Assembly (NCBI RefSeq): GCF_040183065.1
Contig: NC_091119.1
Coordinates: forward strand, 60,002,892-60,066,891
DNA length: 64,000 bases
Source of the DNA: Periplaneta americana
Lineage: Eukaryota > Arthropoda > Insecta > Blattodea > Blattidae
Direction: 5' to 3'
The position numbers and the translations under genes were made by a program. The notes beneath the pieces are model-generated. The model worked only from the letters and a program-made list of their open reading frames with translations. It was not told the origin of the DNA and did not search any database. Shown one piece after another: positions 53,684-64,000 of the stretch. Numbering within the stretch: the first letter of the stretch is position 1; every line of letters begins with the position of its first letter.

Positions 53684-54993
53684 ACTTTTCTACGTCATAC
53701 TACTTTTGACCAATAAAACGATACGAAAGGTTGTCTTTCAACCAATCATGGCTGCTTATTGCACAGTTTTATCGCGTCCCTAGCATTTGTTTAATTTTAT
53801 CGCTTCCCTAGAATTTGTTTGTTTTTATCACTACCCTAGCATTTGTTTCTTTTTGCCAAAATTTCAAACTGCATTGGTCTGGACGTAAAAAAAAAACAGA
53901 AAATTACAAACCACTCCAGTCGATGCACAGCAGTTTCAAATATGACTCTCATTCAAGAACAAGAATTAATAAGATCACGTCCACACCTGTGAAGTAACGG
54001 TCAGCGCGTCTGGCCGCGAAACCAGGTGGCCCGGGTTCGAATCCCGGTCGGGGGAAGTTACCTGGTTGAGGTTTTTCCCTCAACCCAATACGAGCAAATG
54101 CTGGGTAACTTTCGGTGCTGGACCTCGAACTCATTTCACCGGCATTATCACCTTCATTTCATTCAGACGATAAATAACCTAGATGTTGATACAGAGTCGT
54201 AAAATAACCCAATTAAAAAAATAAGATCACTGGTCATAGCTATGCACTTCCCTGAAACCCTATTTACAAATAAATGAAGAAATCCTGAATAAGTTGAGGA
54301 ATAAACCATGTACATCAACGAGTTCCACTTCTTTTACGCACACGTTCAATATAACATCAACTGAACCACCAACCACTAAAACATTCAAATTCAAAAATTG
54401 TACTTTCAATAATTGTACCTTTTAAAATTATTCATGTTTATTTTTTACTTCATCGTCATTAATTAAAATTTTTCTTGTTTATTTCAACATCCCTAATTAA
54501 AACTTTTCTGACACTTGTTTAGGCCTATATTATTTAGGTTATGTTATAGATTCTGCTATATGATATTATGAATAATCACGTATCGGAGATTGTTTAATAC
54601 TGACAATTATTGAAAATCATCTGTCAAGTGACGTTGATTACTGGGATCCGGATAATTGAAGTGGAATGCAACTATTTTAATAAAAATGAAACTAAATCAA
54701 CAAAGCCTTTTTGACAGAGTTCAATGAAGATTTCATAGTTGGCACAACTGATAATAAAAAAACAGCTAATCATAACACACTACTGCCATCTAGCGTAATG
54801 TTGAGATGGTACAATAATACATTGGAAGACAGTTGTATTTTCGTATGTCAATTAATATTTTATTGTATTGGAGTACTTCGTTACTTCTAATCTTTATATA
54901 CTTCCTTCTAATCGTGTAATAGTCAATTAAATCCCACACGAGTTTTAATTTTCTCCAGATAAATAAAAACCTCTAGTGAGATTACTGTCGATA
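53684..54993. repeat. repeat K, copy 2 (inverse), split by SINE B
   Basis: Starts GACTATTACACTTTTCTACG and ends near gtcgataaaaagttatt. Inverse copy of 30385-31620, about 88% identical, containing the 28-bp triplicate at 53765-53855. SINE B interrupts it at 53979. Confidence 0.78.
53979..54219 (+). mobile_element. SINE family B, copy 3
   Basis: Plus orientation, GTCCACACCTGTGAAGTAAC head, B-box GGTTCGAATCCC, A-rich tail. Target duplication AATAAGATCAC at 53968-53978 and 54220-54230. Confidence 0.95.
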
Positions 54994-55373
54994 AAAAGTT
55001 ATTCCATGTTTGGTGATGAAAAGTTCAATCCATTCTGTATTGTGAACTTTTAAAGAAATCTTATATAGTACATATATTAAATGAAAAATTCAGTTTCTAT
55101 AAGATTGAGTAACTAATTTTGAAGGATTCCCGGCAAGAAAATTTGTACCTGATCATTTTTTTTTCTTTGTGAATAATCTTAAAACATTGGGTTCCGAAAT
55201 TTGAGAGTAAAGAAAGTGAAAGGTTCTTAGTTTTACATTATATCTATACTAATAATAAATCTGTAGCCGAAATTTTTCTGGTAATTTTCGATTTTCCAAA
55301 AATAATTGGTCCTAAAATATATAATTAATCACCCTGAAACCGAAAATCGCTTTTTTGAAATTTTTGTTTGTAT

Positions 55374-55400
55374 GTCTGTCTGTCTGTCTGTCTGTATGTT
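55374..55400. repeat. (TGTC)n microsatellite
   Basis: Five to six tgtc units inside the Helitron 5' region. Confidence 0.85.
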
Positions 55401-55934
55401 TGTTACCTTTTCACGCGATAATGGCTGAACGGATTTCGATGAAAATTGGTATATAAATTAAGTTCCTTGTAACTTAGATTTTAGGCTATATGGCATTCAA
55501 AATACATTATTTAAAAGGGGGGTTATAAGGGGACGTGAATTAAATCGAAATATCTCGCGTATTATTGATTTTTGTGAAAAATGTTACATAGTAAACGTTT
55601 CTTTAAAAATCATTTGCGATAAGTTTTATTCTTTGAAAAATTTTGATAGGACTGATATTTAATGAGATAAATGAGTTTTAAAATTAAAATAACTGCCATC
55701 TAAGGCCGTGTAACGAAATAAAAGACGAATGACTTGGTCTATAAGGGGCCTTGGACAACAACAATCGAAAGCTATGAAAGACAGCCTACAGAGAATGTTT
55801 CTGTGTTTGTATGAAGTAATATCGGAAGCTAAATTAACCGATTTGTATAATTAATTATTATTTCACCATTGGAAAGTGTACTTTCTCTAGATGGACATAA
55901 TACTATAATGTTATTACAGTAACTTCTGATATAG

Positions 55935-56140
55935 TAATGTAATGTAATGTAATATAATATAATATAATATAATATAATATAATATAATATAATATAATAT
56001 AATATAATATAATATAATATAATATAATATAATATAATATAATGTAATATAATATAATATAATGTAATATAGTCTAATATAATATAATATAATGTAATAT
56101 AGTCTAATGTAATATAATATAATACTATATAATATAATAT
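55935..56140. repeat. (TAATA)n pentanucleotide array
   Basis: About 40 units of ATAAT/TAATA, with sporadic g and gtct variants that themselves recur at 55 bp (aatgtaatatagtctaat twice), all inside the Helitron. Confidence 0.95.
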
Positions 56141-56536
56141 AATTTAAGTTATTTGAAGGGTTCAGAACCATAGTGGGCCAAGCGCCATTTACTGAATACG
56201 TAGAAAACAACAAGGGTTAAAATTAAGTTATTACCATAACTCATATAGCAAGTAAAATAAAGTATACACGTTAAATCTAAATGATGTCAATGTTCATTAA
56301 ACTATGGTTGCATGTAATAACAATTAAGAAACATGTTAAAGGAATTGACATTGCTCCAAATGGTGCAAAATGATGGCATTTTAATTATTTAAATACAATT
56401 TAAATTAAGTAACATATTAAACGATTTATCCTTCTATCAAACATGAATGTTCCCTGGATCAAACATCCTATTTTAATGATGTAATTACTTTATATGTATT
56501 TCTAACGGGTGCAGCGGAGCGCACGGGTACGGCTAG

Positions 56537-57111
56537 TTAAGAAATAAACATTTCACTTTCTTAAACTTGCCCTTCATACAGGTCTTACAGGGAAAACATT
56601 GAGTGTGACAATACTTTTTGGTGCCAGTGTAGGTATTCCGAACATTTTTGCCAGTTACTTTCACCAAATAAGTTTCAATGAACTGTTTTAGACATGGTCA
56701 CGCATGCCTGAACGATCCCAAAAGATAAATGTAACGGTAACGTGTAAGGGTTATGTTATCGGTATTTTGCTTTTCTATAAAATTTTGTAGACGTTTCTTC
56801 CAACTGACTTTTCAAATTCATTAACTGTTTTCCGCGTTAACGACCTCAAATAACACAGAATTCTCTTTCTTCAAGGCAAAATATGATATATCATTTCTTG
56901 CAGGTTTTCGTGAGCGAATTATAAAGTATGAACGACCACATAAAATCTTCTTTTTACTAATGGCGGGTATTTGACTCAAGTCATGGTGGCAAAGAGATAT
57001 GTCTTTTATCCAGATTACATATTAAAATTAAAGTAAAAACTTCATGTAATTTACGAAAGCTTAAATATTTTAAATCACATTTTCTCAAAAGTAACTAAAG
57101 TTCACTTATAC
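56537..57111 (-). other. unassigned, possible transposase tail
   Basis: On the minus strand, 56695-56550 is open and reads LKQFIETYLVKVTGKNVR then YCHTQCFPCKTCMKGKFKK. A Cys-rich basic C-terminus of this kind ends some transposases (for example piggyBac), but I cannot assign it. Confidence 0.3.
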
Positions 57112-57480
57112 TGGTGACAGACTACAGTCACTAATCGCGATTATCGACCTAATCACGGTCGGGGTTGTAGTGTCTCACCGTCCCGATCGTGATCAGGAGC
57201 TTAATCCTGTTTCCAGAACTAGATAATCGCGCTGAGGCACGAGCCAGTGGACGAAAGTAACATTTTAATAATCTTTGGTTTCGAATCACCTCGATCTATA
57301 TTATTTAGGAAGTCGTGATAGCTTCTGCTGTGGAATTTTGTTACCCCTTCCATTGTATTATATGAAATATAACCGAAAATGAATTTGGCTACTGTTAGAC
57401 GTAGTGGAGAAATTTAATGCAGATGTGAGAAAAGTAAAAAGAAATATATTAACAAATGACAGACGAATTATTCATATTTC

Positions 57481-57483
<3 letters not shown>

Positions 57484-57512
<29 letters not shown>
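57484..57512. repeat. (TA)n microsatellite
   Basis: About 14 units inside element V. Confidence 0.9.
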
Positions 57513-57897
57513 CTCAATAGAAGGCTGCTGAAAGATGTTTCATGTCAATAAATACTGGATTACAAACTAGAACTGGTTTCTTTTTCAGATTTTCAATTTT
57601 AGTCTCCACTACAACGCTATCGTTGAGGTTAGGGTTCATTTTAAAACTATGTTTTATTACAAAATAATATAAATCTTTGGCATGATGATATAAATTTTAT
57701 AGGTTATAAAATTTCTTTCCGAAATAATATAAATAGTAATGATATAAATTGTATCAGTTTACATAGTAAAATATATAACAATTTTAACAAATAAATTCCC
57801 ATATCAAGCTGGGGGAAAAAAAAAAAACAATGAACAAACGTCAAAAGAAAGTATGAACTTTAGGTGTTGTTCAGGAGGGCAACAAACATATACGTAT

Positions 57898-60754
57898 GTA
57901 CAGCTGTCAAAAAAAAAAAGTGGCCACACTCGTGAACAGCGAATATTTTCAAAGTCCACTTCGGGTCGCGGCGATGTTTACACGGTGCATGTGCTTGTAC
58001 AAGTAGTTCCGGAACTATGAAAGTGTTCCATATCTGCTCCTCGCAGACCAGCGGTAGAGTGCTTGTTTAATGATTCAAAGGTTCTGGGTTCGGGCCTTCT
58101 TCAAGTTTTCATTTTATTTTTTAATCGTTCTTTAGCGATGTAAATGATATTCAAATTATCATTTATATCCAGTTATCGTTCTTGATGGATATCACCTTAT
58201 TTATATTTTGTTATCGTTCTTTAGATATATGAATAAAATTCAAGTCATCATTTATATTCTGTTATCGTTTTATAACGATATGAATAATAGTTATTACTAT
58301 TGTAGCTACTGTATATCCAATGGGGGTTAGCCCTATTTTACATATGTATGTTAGGGCTATAGTTTTATACTCAAAAAAGATAAGCATAAAGAGAAATGGA
58401 AAAGAAAATTAAATTAGCTTACGCGATGTAAACAAAACATAAACAATCCGTAAATTAGGCATTGCGATTGCAAAACAAATATCAGTTATCAATTTGAAAC
58501 ATACAAAAACATTAACAACACACATACGTAACACTTCTATAACACAAATATGCAGCTTTCCGTACCATACATCATAAATTAATACACAATAGTCACACAA
58601 ACACAATCAAATTATAATTACGAAATTGCGACGATATCAAGCATCCCATAACTGACTCACATACACAACAAATCAAGCATCCGTTGCAGCACATACACTT
58701 CAACATAGTAACCACACTTTTAAAAGTTACAAATTTGGCTCCAAGAAGAATAAATAGGACACTGTTACTAATTACTATTCTTCTACAATTTCTTAAATAC
58801 ATCTGTAATAAATCTGTGAAATTCCGATATGAATAATATTCACGTTTTTTATATTGTTATAGTTCTTTAGCGATATAAATAATATTCAAGTTATCATTTA
58901 TATTGTTTTCCTTCATTAGCATTATAAAATAATATTCAAGTTATTTATATTGTTATTGTTCTTTCGCAATATAAATAATCTGTATTTTATGTAAGTAATT
59001 ATTATAACACAAATAAACATATTTCTTTGTAAAATAGGTTATTTTATTTAGATAATTAAATACGTATTATATAATATCTTATATTAATTAAACAAACCGA
59101 TATTTATCATTTATATTGTGTTATCGTTCTTTAGTGATACTGTATAAATAATATTCAAGTTATTTATATTGTAATCGTTCTTTAGCGATATAAATAACAT
59201 AAATTTAATATTAGGTTTAGAAAAATCCAGTTGCATAATACTGCTATTAGTTTTTCTTTTTGTATTATTACATTATACTATCTTGAACCACAATAAAATG
59301 AAAAGGAGTAACGAGGAATTGAACCTGAGACGTTGACATCTAAATTCCGACGTTCGTCCGCTGAGCTACGAGGGCAAAAGTGTTGAAACATTTTCGGAAA
59401 AATTGGCCCAATCACACTCTAAGATTTTCTGATGATTCGTAGAAGCTAGTCCAGGATGCGGGGGGCAAAGGCTAATTGAGATTTCCCGATCTCTGATAGG
59501 GTCAAACATCCTGATAGAATTAATATTTAACCCTTGCCGTGACTTTCGGTGAAGTCCGGAGGGCCCAATTAGTCAAATCCACTCTCCTCATCTCCACGCT
59601 TGGGCCCCCTGGAATTTAATAAGATGCGAAAGAGATAGTGGTGTGCGGAGAGCAACGGGATGTTACCGCATCTAGGCCTATCCTTCCCAAGAAAAACTGC
59701 AAACATGAACAAAGGAAGCTTTTAATAGAAGAAGAAGGATCTTCTGCGGACCTCTGGAAAAAGAACTAAGGAAGAGACTAGTGAAGTGCTTTGTGTGGAG
59801 TGTGGCATTGTATGGGGAAAGAACCTGGACATTACGACGAAATGAAGAGAAACGAATTGAAGCATTTGAAATCTGGATGTGGAGAAGAACGGTGCGTGTG
59901 AAGTGGACAGATAGAATAAGAAATAAAATTGTGTTTGAAAAAGTGAGTGAAGAAAGAATGATGCTGAAACAGATTAGAAAGATAAAAAGTAATTGGTTGG
60001 GTTTCTGGTTGAAAAGAATAATAGACGACATTAGGATATGTGGATCATATGCGGAGACTAAGAGGAAGGCAGAAAATAGGAAAGATTGGAGATTTCTGAG
60101 TTTGCAATGAAAGACCTGCCCATGGACAGAACATTTATGTGTGTTCAGAATGCCTGGAATATCGTATCTAAGAACAGTCGCTATTTGCAAAGACTAGTCA
60201 ATTCCATGCCCACTCGACTGCAAGATGATCGAGATAAGAGGAAGATAGACTAATTAATATTGAATTGTGGCTTTTTGTTTTGTTTTTTGAACGCTTAATT
60301 GTTTGAATGTTTTAAGGCCGACGCCAGTAAATTTGTTATGTTTATGCCACGAAAGATATTTTTATTGAGAATAAAATCTTTTTTCTTTCCATTTGCAGCC
60401 ACAATATCATAATGTTGAAGTCATGGCATAATATATTAATGAACCTGATGTTAATTACTAAAATAATCGTAAAAGAGAAAGGAGCCATTATATATAGTTT
60501 GTCTCTCTCAAAAACAGAACAAAAAAGAACATAAAAAGCACGTGGTTGTAGTCGAACGCAAGACCTCATGAATAAGAGGCCTGAACGCTACCATTATGCT
60601 ATCGATAACACACAGAATACTTCAATTATAACTGTAGATATCAGGCAACGTGGTCCAACAACATGTAACATCGCCTGTCTCCGAATTGTAGCGAAGATAC
60701 CCGAAGGGAACTTTGTTTCAGGAGAGCGGCCACTTTTTCTTTTGACAGCTGTAC
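57898..60754 (+). mobile_element. long-TIR element S, copy 2
   Basis: Same ends and order as copy 1 (45396-48130) and the same orientation. It retains about 120 bp (near 58975-59095) that copy 1 lacks and carries the same three tRNA-like modules (58037-58098, 59305-59380, 60540-60607) and LINE B fragment. It lies inside element V, whereas copy 1 does not, which supports movement rather than segmental duplication. Confidence 0.88.
59690..60250 (+). mobile_element. LINE family B 3' fragment inside S copy 2
   Basis: MKCFVWSVALYGERTWTLRR through RRTVRVKWTDRIRNKIVFEK to DWRFLSLQ and stop at 60110. Nearly identical to 46990-47630, including the 5' truncation point. Confidence 0.9.
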
Positions 60755-60974
60755 ATAGAGAAATTATTTCCTCTATGGTAATTCAGTTGTTGACCAGACG
60801 GGACCAAGCGTGACCTAGTGTGTCAACACATTTTCGGTAATCGCGATCGGAGCTAATCGCGATAAAGCTAATCGCGATTAGCGACTGTAGACTGTCACTA
60901 TTATTTAGTATTACACTGTTTGATTCTGACCACCTCGTTTTGATTAGTACGGTACAGGAGGAGCGATACGAAGA

Positions 60975-61400
60975 GACTGTAAATCACAGCTCTATCTCTG
61001 GGCGTTGGAGAGAAGTTTCGAAGCACTTCTGATTCACGATCCATGGTATAGGATGTTCATTCTCTTCCGACTCAATAGTCCATCGCCGTCTAGGTCTTCC
61101 GGGTTTTCGTCTTTGTACTGGTTTGTACTCATAGAGGACTCGGCATTCGTTTGTTCTCCATGCGTTGAATATGGTCGCCCCATTTCTTCTTGTACGCATT
61201 TATTTTGTCTAGGATAGGGGTAATTTCCATTTCTTGCCTTATTACTTTATTCCTAATTTAGTCTAATTTTGTGCATCCTTTAGTAGCTCTCAGGCATTTC
61301 ATTTCAGCTGTTTGTATAGGCTACTGCTTTCCTCTTTCTGACTTAGTACCCAACTCTCGCTACCATATAATATTGTGGGTACTGCTATTATTTTAAAAAT
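60975..61400 (-). mobile_element. LINE family E reverse-transcriptase C-terminal fragment
   Basis: Minus strand reads LYGSESWVLSQKEESSLYKQ, NKVIRQEMEITPI-like (degraded), KKWGDHIQRMENKRMP, then after a frameshift YEYKPVQRRKPGRPRRRWTI. Order and spacing are those of insect non-LTR RT C-termini. Confidence 0.85.
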
Positions 61401-62150
61401 TTAATTTTTATTTATTTCGTTGTTTTCTTTCTCTATTTATTGTGCACACATGAACTGGAACTTTGACAAATTAAAAGTACATTTCAACAAATTAAATTAA
61501 TGTAACCTGAATTTAAACACGGGCCAAATAATTTCGTTGCCGTTCACAGTGATTACTATCTGAATACACAATAGTGGATTTAACATGGTACATATTTAAA
61601 TTTTTGTGTGCCAGTCTATTAAGTTTTTATAATTAGGCACTTGGAAAATTCATCCAAAATGACGCCATATTTTATTTTAAAAATTGTTTGTACAACAATG
61701 AAAACAATAATATTTGTTATAGCATAGGCAGTTTAGTTTCCCCAGAAACAAGCTTCGGCTGAAAGGCAGAAAAAAACAGTAATACGTAGGAATAATGGAA
61801 GAACCAAAATATTAAATTTGGCAGGAATAAGACTTATAGGGTTTCCATGATAACACAAACAAAATCATCCCGTAATATATTTCTTGAAATTGTAGTTGCC
61901 TTCTTTCGTATAAAATCTGTAAATGAAATATACAGGGCGATTCAAATAAGATGCTGCAAAAGTAAAGACATCTAGCGAGAGTGACAACAACAGTAAAATA
62001 ATAATTATTCAAAATAATGAAAGCGGCAGGTCTCAAGTTTTTTTTTAATTGGTGGCACTTTATATGCATGTTTCAATAAGTTCCAGGTCTCTTATGGACC
62101 CAGGTCTCTAGTTATTGTGTTTATTTGCTAGTTCATGTCATCACCACCAG
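61401..62150. other. unassigned
   Basis: A TIR-like phrase CAGGGCGATTCAAATAAG at 61934 may be the left end of the mariner remnant that follows. Confidence 0.4.
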
Positions 62151-62159
62151 AGACGTAGT

Positions 62160-62590
62160 GTAGCGCTACACAAGATGGCGACATCGAAGTAAACAAAAGG
62201 AGTTTTTCGTCATGTAATTCTCACGAACGAGGGGCTGTTGTAACAGTACAGTGAAACTTTAGGATTGAATTTGGTAAGAATGCACAACATAGAAACTGCA
62301 TTGCAAGCTGGGTGAGGTAATTTGAAACTAGTGGCTGTTTATGTCCTGGGAATTATCCGGTCCGTCCACAGACTTCGGAAGTACAGTAAAGAAGATACGA
62401 GCCGTATTCCTAGCAAGTCAACAAGGCGGGCTAGTAGGGAACTACAGGTGCCATAATCCACGGTATGGCGTATTTTATGGAAACGTAATAATATCCTCCC
62501 AGAAAGTTGGATCGGCCATGCAGGGTACGATGACTCACCACTGTCACTCTAGCCCCCGATTTAACTTGCGACTTATTTCTGTGAGGGTAT
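62160..62590 (+). mobile_element. mariner-type transposase remnant with internal deletion
   Basis: Starts near MATSK, then in other frames EFGKNAQHRNCIASWVR and FETSGCLCPGN (helix-turn-helix region), TRRASRELQVP, STVWRILWKR (second HTH), and directly SPRFNLRLI, a decayed third-Asp motif. The middle of the transposase is deleted. Ends where X copy 3 begins. Confidence 0.7.
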
Positions 62591-62591
62591 C

Positions 62592-64000
62592 CAGCAGAGA
62601 CCAAAACTCGAACGGCAGTGATTACACGCGAGAGACAGTCTAAGAAGTAAGGAGACGAGGGAGAGGTACATGCAGTGGCAGCCGATGAGGTATTCTGGTG
62701 GTGGTGCCAAAAATGAAAAAAAGGTTGTACGCAAATTATCCTAGTGAAACTGATAATTGCAGCTCACGTTTACATTATATGTTAAATAAAACACATTAAT
62801 TAAACCAGCTATTTTACCAGGTGTACAGTTTATAATGCATCTAGTAACAGTTACAATAACATTTCCGAAACTAATAACGAAATTTACAGATATAGATAAC
62901 GCAAAACTTTCACAGTATTGTTAGTCAAATACAAATAACTTTTGTAACTAGTAAAATTACTGGCAAAAACCATCGAGATAAACAGTGATATAGATAATAA
63001 ACGAACACGTTTGCACTTTATTTAACAGGCCGATGAATCCAAGGCAGCGGCCTGAATAACACATGTTCATATCCTGCACAGATCTCATGTATCGGTAACA
63101 AAATCATCAATACTAGCAACAGTGTAGCGACATTTATTTGCCGCAAAATAAAACAAATATTACACAACATTAACAAACAGTTTTACATAATATAAAAAAA
63201 TATATTTATCTTTCTAAAAAGAACCATGACTATCTCTGCATTCAGTATAGTTGAATGGATAATACTTTACACATTCAAATCCAAGTTATGTGTATTAGTT
63301 TTCAATTGGCAGCATTACATTAACATTTGGCGCGGAACTTTAACTTGTGTTTTCGTGCAAGTCTGCGGTTGATGGTTCCCTTCCTAACGTCTCCAACAAC
63401 CCTGCCATCTAGCGAAATTTTTGCATTACTGTGCTCTAGCGGGCGGAATATTAACTACTGAGACAAATTGTATTCGGCTCAAAGTCTGCCATAAGAAACG
63501 TATATAAACTAGAATCAGTAGCCTTTTGTACAGTGTTATATGGACGCAGGCAGTGCCACACCGGTGGCTCCAAAGTTTGGAAAAACGCTGCAAGAGTGCG
63601 TCCCGATCTGTGCGCGCGCTCGTTCAGATGAAATACGAATAAAATTTGTAGAAATAAACTATTACAACTGCTTTTTAGGATATTATTTTTTGTTTCTTTT
63701 ATTGGTGGTGCCATGGCACACTGGCACTACCCCAAAAGCTCCTCCTGGGTACATGACATGAAAACTATAACCAGTGGTGGTTTGTGCACTAACACTGAGT
63801 TCGTCTTCAACCCCGCGAATAAAAATCGCAAGCTTTGCTGTATCAGTAACGTCACTACTGTCATCAAGAGCCAATAAAAAATATATACAATTTTTTTTTT
63901 TAATATTCCTCATGAACACAAGCAGAAATTTCCTGAATTCTCTTCCGGATATTTAGTCCAGAAATGCGCAGTTTTTCAAAATTAATTAATAACATTCATT
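62592..64000 (-). mobile_element. hAT family X, copy 3, split by hAT element Z, runs off the right edge
   Basis: Starts CAGCAGAGACCAAAACTCGA. Sequence before 62665 and after 63755 is collinear with copies 1 and 2. Minus strand 63900-63770 keeps LALDDSSDVTDTAKLAIFI, the best preserved hAT transposase motif of the three copies. Confidence 0.88.
62673..63747. mobile_element. hAT element Z with 8-bp target duplication
   Basis: Starts CAGTGGCAGCCGATGAGG and ends GCACTACCCCAAAAGCTCCTCCTG-type sequence (CAG...CTG ends). Perfect GGTACATG at 62665-62672 and 63748-63755. 1075 bp with no recognisable transposase. Confidence 0.9.

Larger units (their letters stand above)
55243..56536 (+). mobile_element. 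non-autonomous Helitron
   Basis: Starts 5' TCTATACTAATAATAAATC after an A and ends GGTACGGCTAG before T. A short hairpin GTGC-AGCGGAGC-GCAC lies just before the CTAG end. There are no TIRs and no target duplication. The 5' part has the phrase GGCTGAACGGATTTCGATGA common to insect Helitrons. No Rep/helicase coding sequence. Confidence 0.9.
57112..60900. mobile_element. element V containing S copy 2
   Basis: Inverted ends GGTGACAGACTACAGTCACT then AATCGCGATTA at 57113 and the complement of AGTGACAGTCTACAGTCGCT then AATCGCGATTAG ending about 60900. Excluding S copy 2 it is about 930 bp. The right part repeats TAATCGCGAT three times. Target duplication not clear. Confidence 0.7.

Noticed and set aside
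55914..56213. 99-codon Tyr/Ile/Leu-rich frame
   Set aside because: Translation of the (TAATA)n array.
45396..60754. Simple segmental duplication of the S region
   Set aside because: Homology stops exactly at inverted termini on both sides and copy 2 lies inside another element, so transposition fits better.

Overview
This window is eukaryotic nuclear DNA, almost certainly from an insect with a large, repeat-rich, AT-rich genome. The evidence is spliced lipase exons with GT-AG junctions, tRNA-derived SINEs, several non-LTR retrotransposon families, many DNA transposons and long (ATT)n-type microsatellites. The repeat families look to me like those of cockroaches and termites (Blattodea). That assignment is from memory and cannot be proved here. 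I see no operons, CRISPR arrays or prokaryotic signals.

Host genes. The only host gene I can support is a lipase of the acid lipase / lipase-3 family on the minus strand. Five exons of one copy (gene A) run from 51796 down to 23368, with matching splice phases. They carry the oxyanion HG, the nucleophile motif (as SHSMG), the acid-residue region and the catalytic-His region, and end at a stop codon. The exons for the signal peptide and for the lid/cap segment (expected between 41438 and 27828) were not found. A second, paralogous exon at 5799-5991 belongs to the next lipase gene (gene B), so this looks like a tandem lipase array whose introns are full of transposons.

Layout. 1-1244: a two-exon DDE transposase, open to the left edge. 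3130-5591: two TA-inserting pogo-like elements abutting at one TA, the second holding a mariner and a hAT MITE. 5799-5991: lipase B exon, with a hAT element 48 bp upstream of its acceptor. 7709-9183, 37625-40195 and 62592-64000: three copies of one hAT family (X), two of them interrupted by identified elements. 10103-11196 and 37718-38821: a 1.1 kb TA-inserting MITE family (Y). 11623-13026: a DNA transposon with 256-bp inverted repeats ending in inward-facing tRNA-like modules. 13376-14954: a hAT with an internal duplication and a LINE insertion. 15247-16775: an inverted-repeat element with a THAP-like start and a strong hairpin. 17.1-20.9 kb: LINE, mariner and SINE remnants. 22682-23264: fold-back tandem array just downstream of the lipase stop. 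24-29 kb: MITEs, including ones encoding only a DNA-binding helix-turn-helix. 30278-33787: PIF/Harbinger element with nested insertions. 34.8-36.6 kb: SINE and LINEs. 43003-43980: a MULE. 45396-48130 and 57898-60754: a 2.7-2.9 kb inverted-repeat element in two copies, again with tRNA-like modules at the inner ends of its termini. 50048-50308: SINE. 52.8-53.5 kb: fold-back MITE containing a TTAA-flanked MITE. 55243-56536: Helitron. 61-62.6 kb: LINE and mariner remnants.

Apart from the lipase exons, nearly every coding trace is a transposase or reverse-transcriptase fragment. Many insertions can be read to the base because target-site duplications survive, so the relative order of several insertions can be reconstructed.
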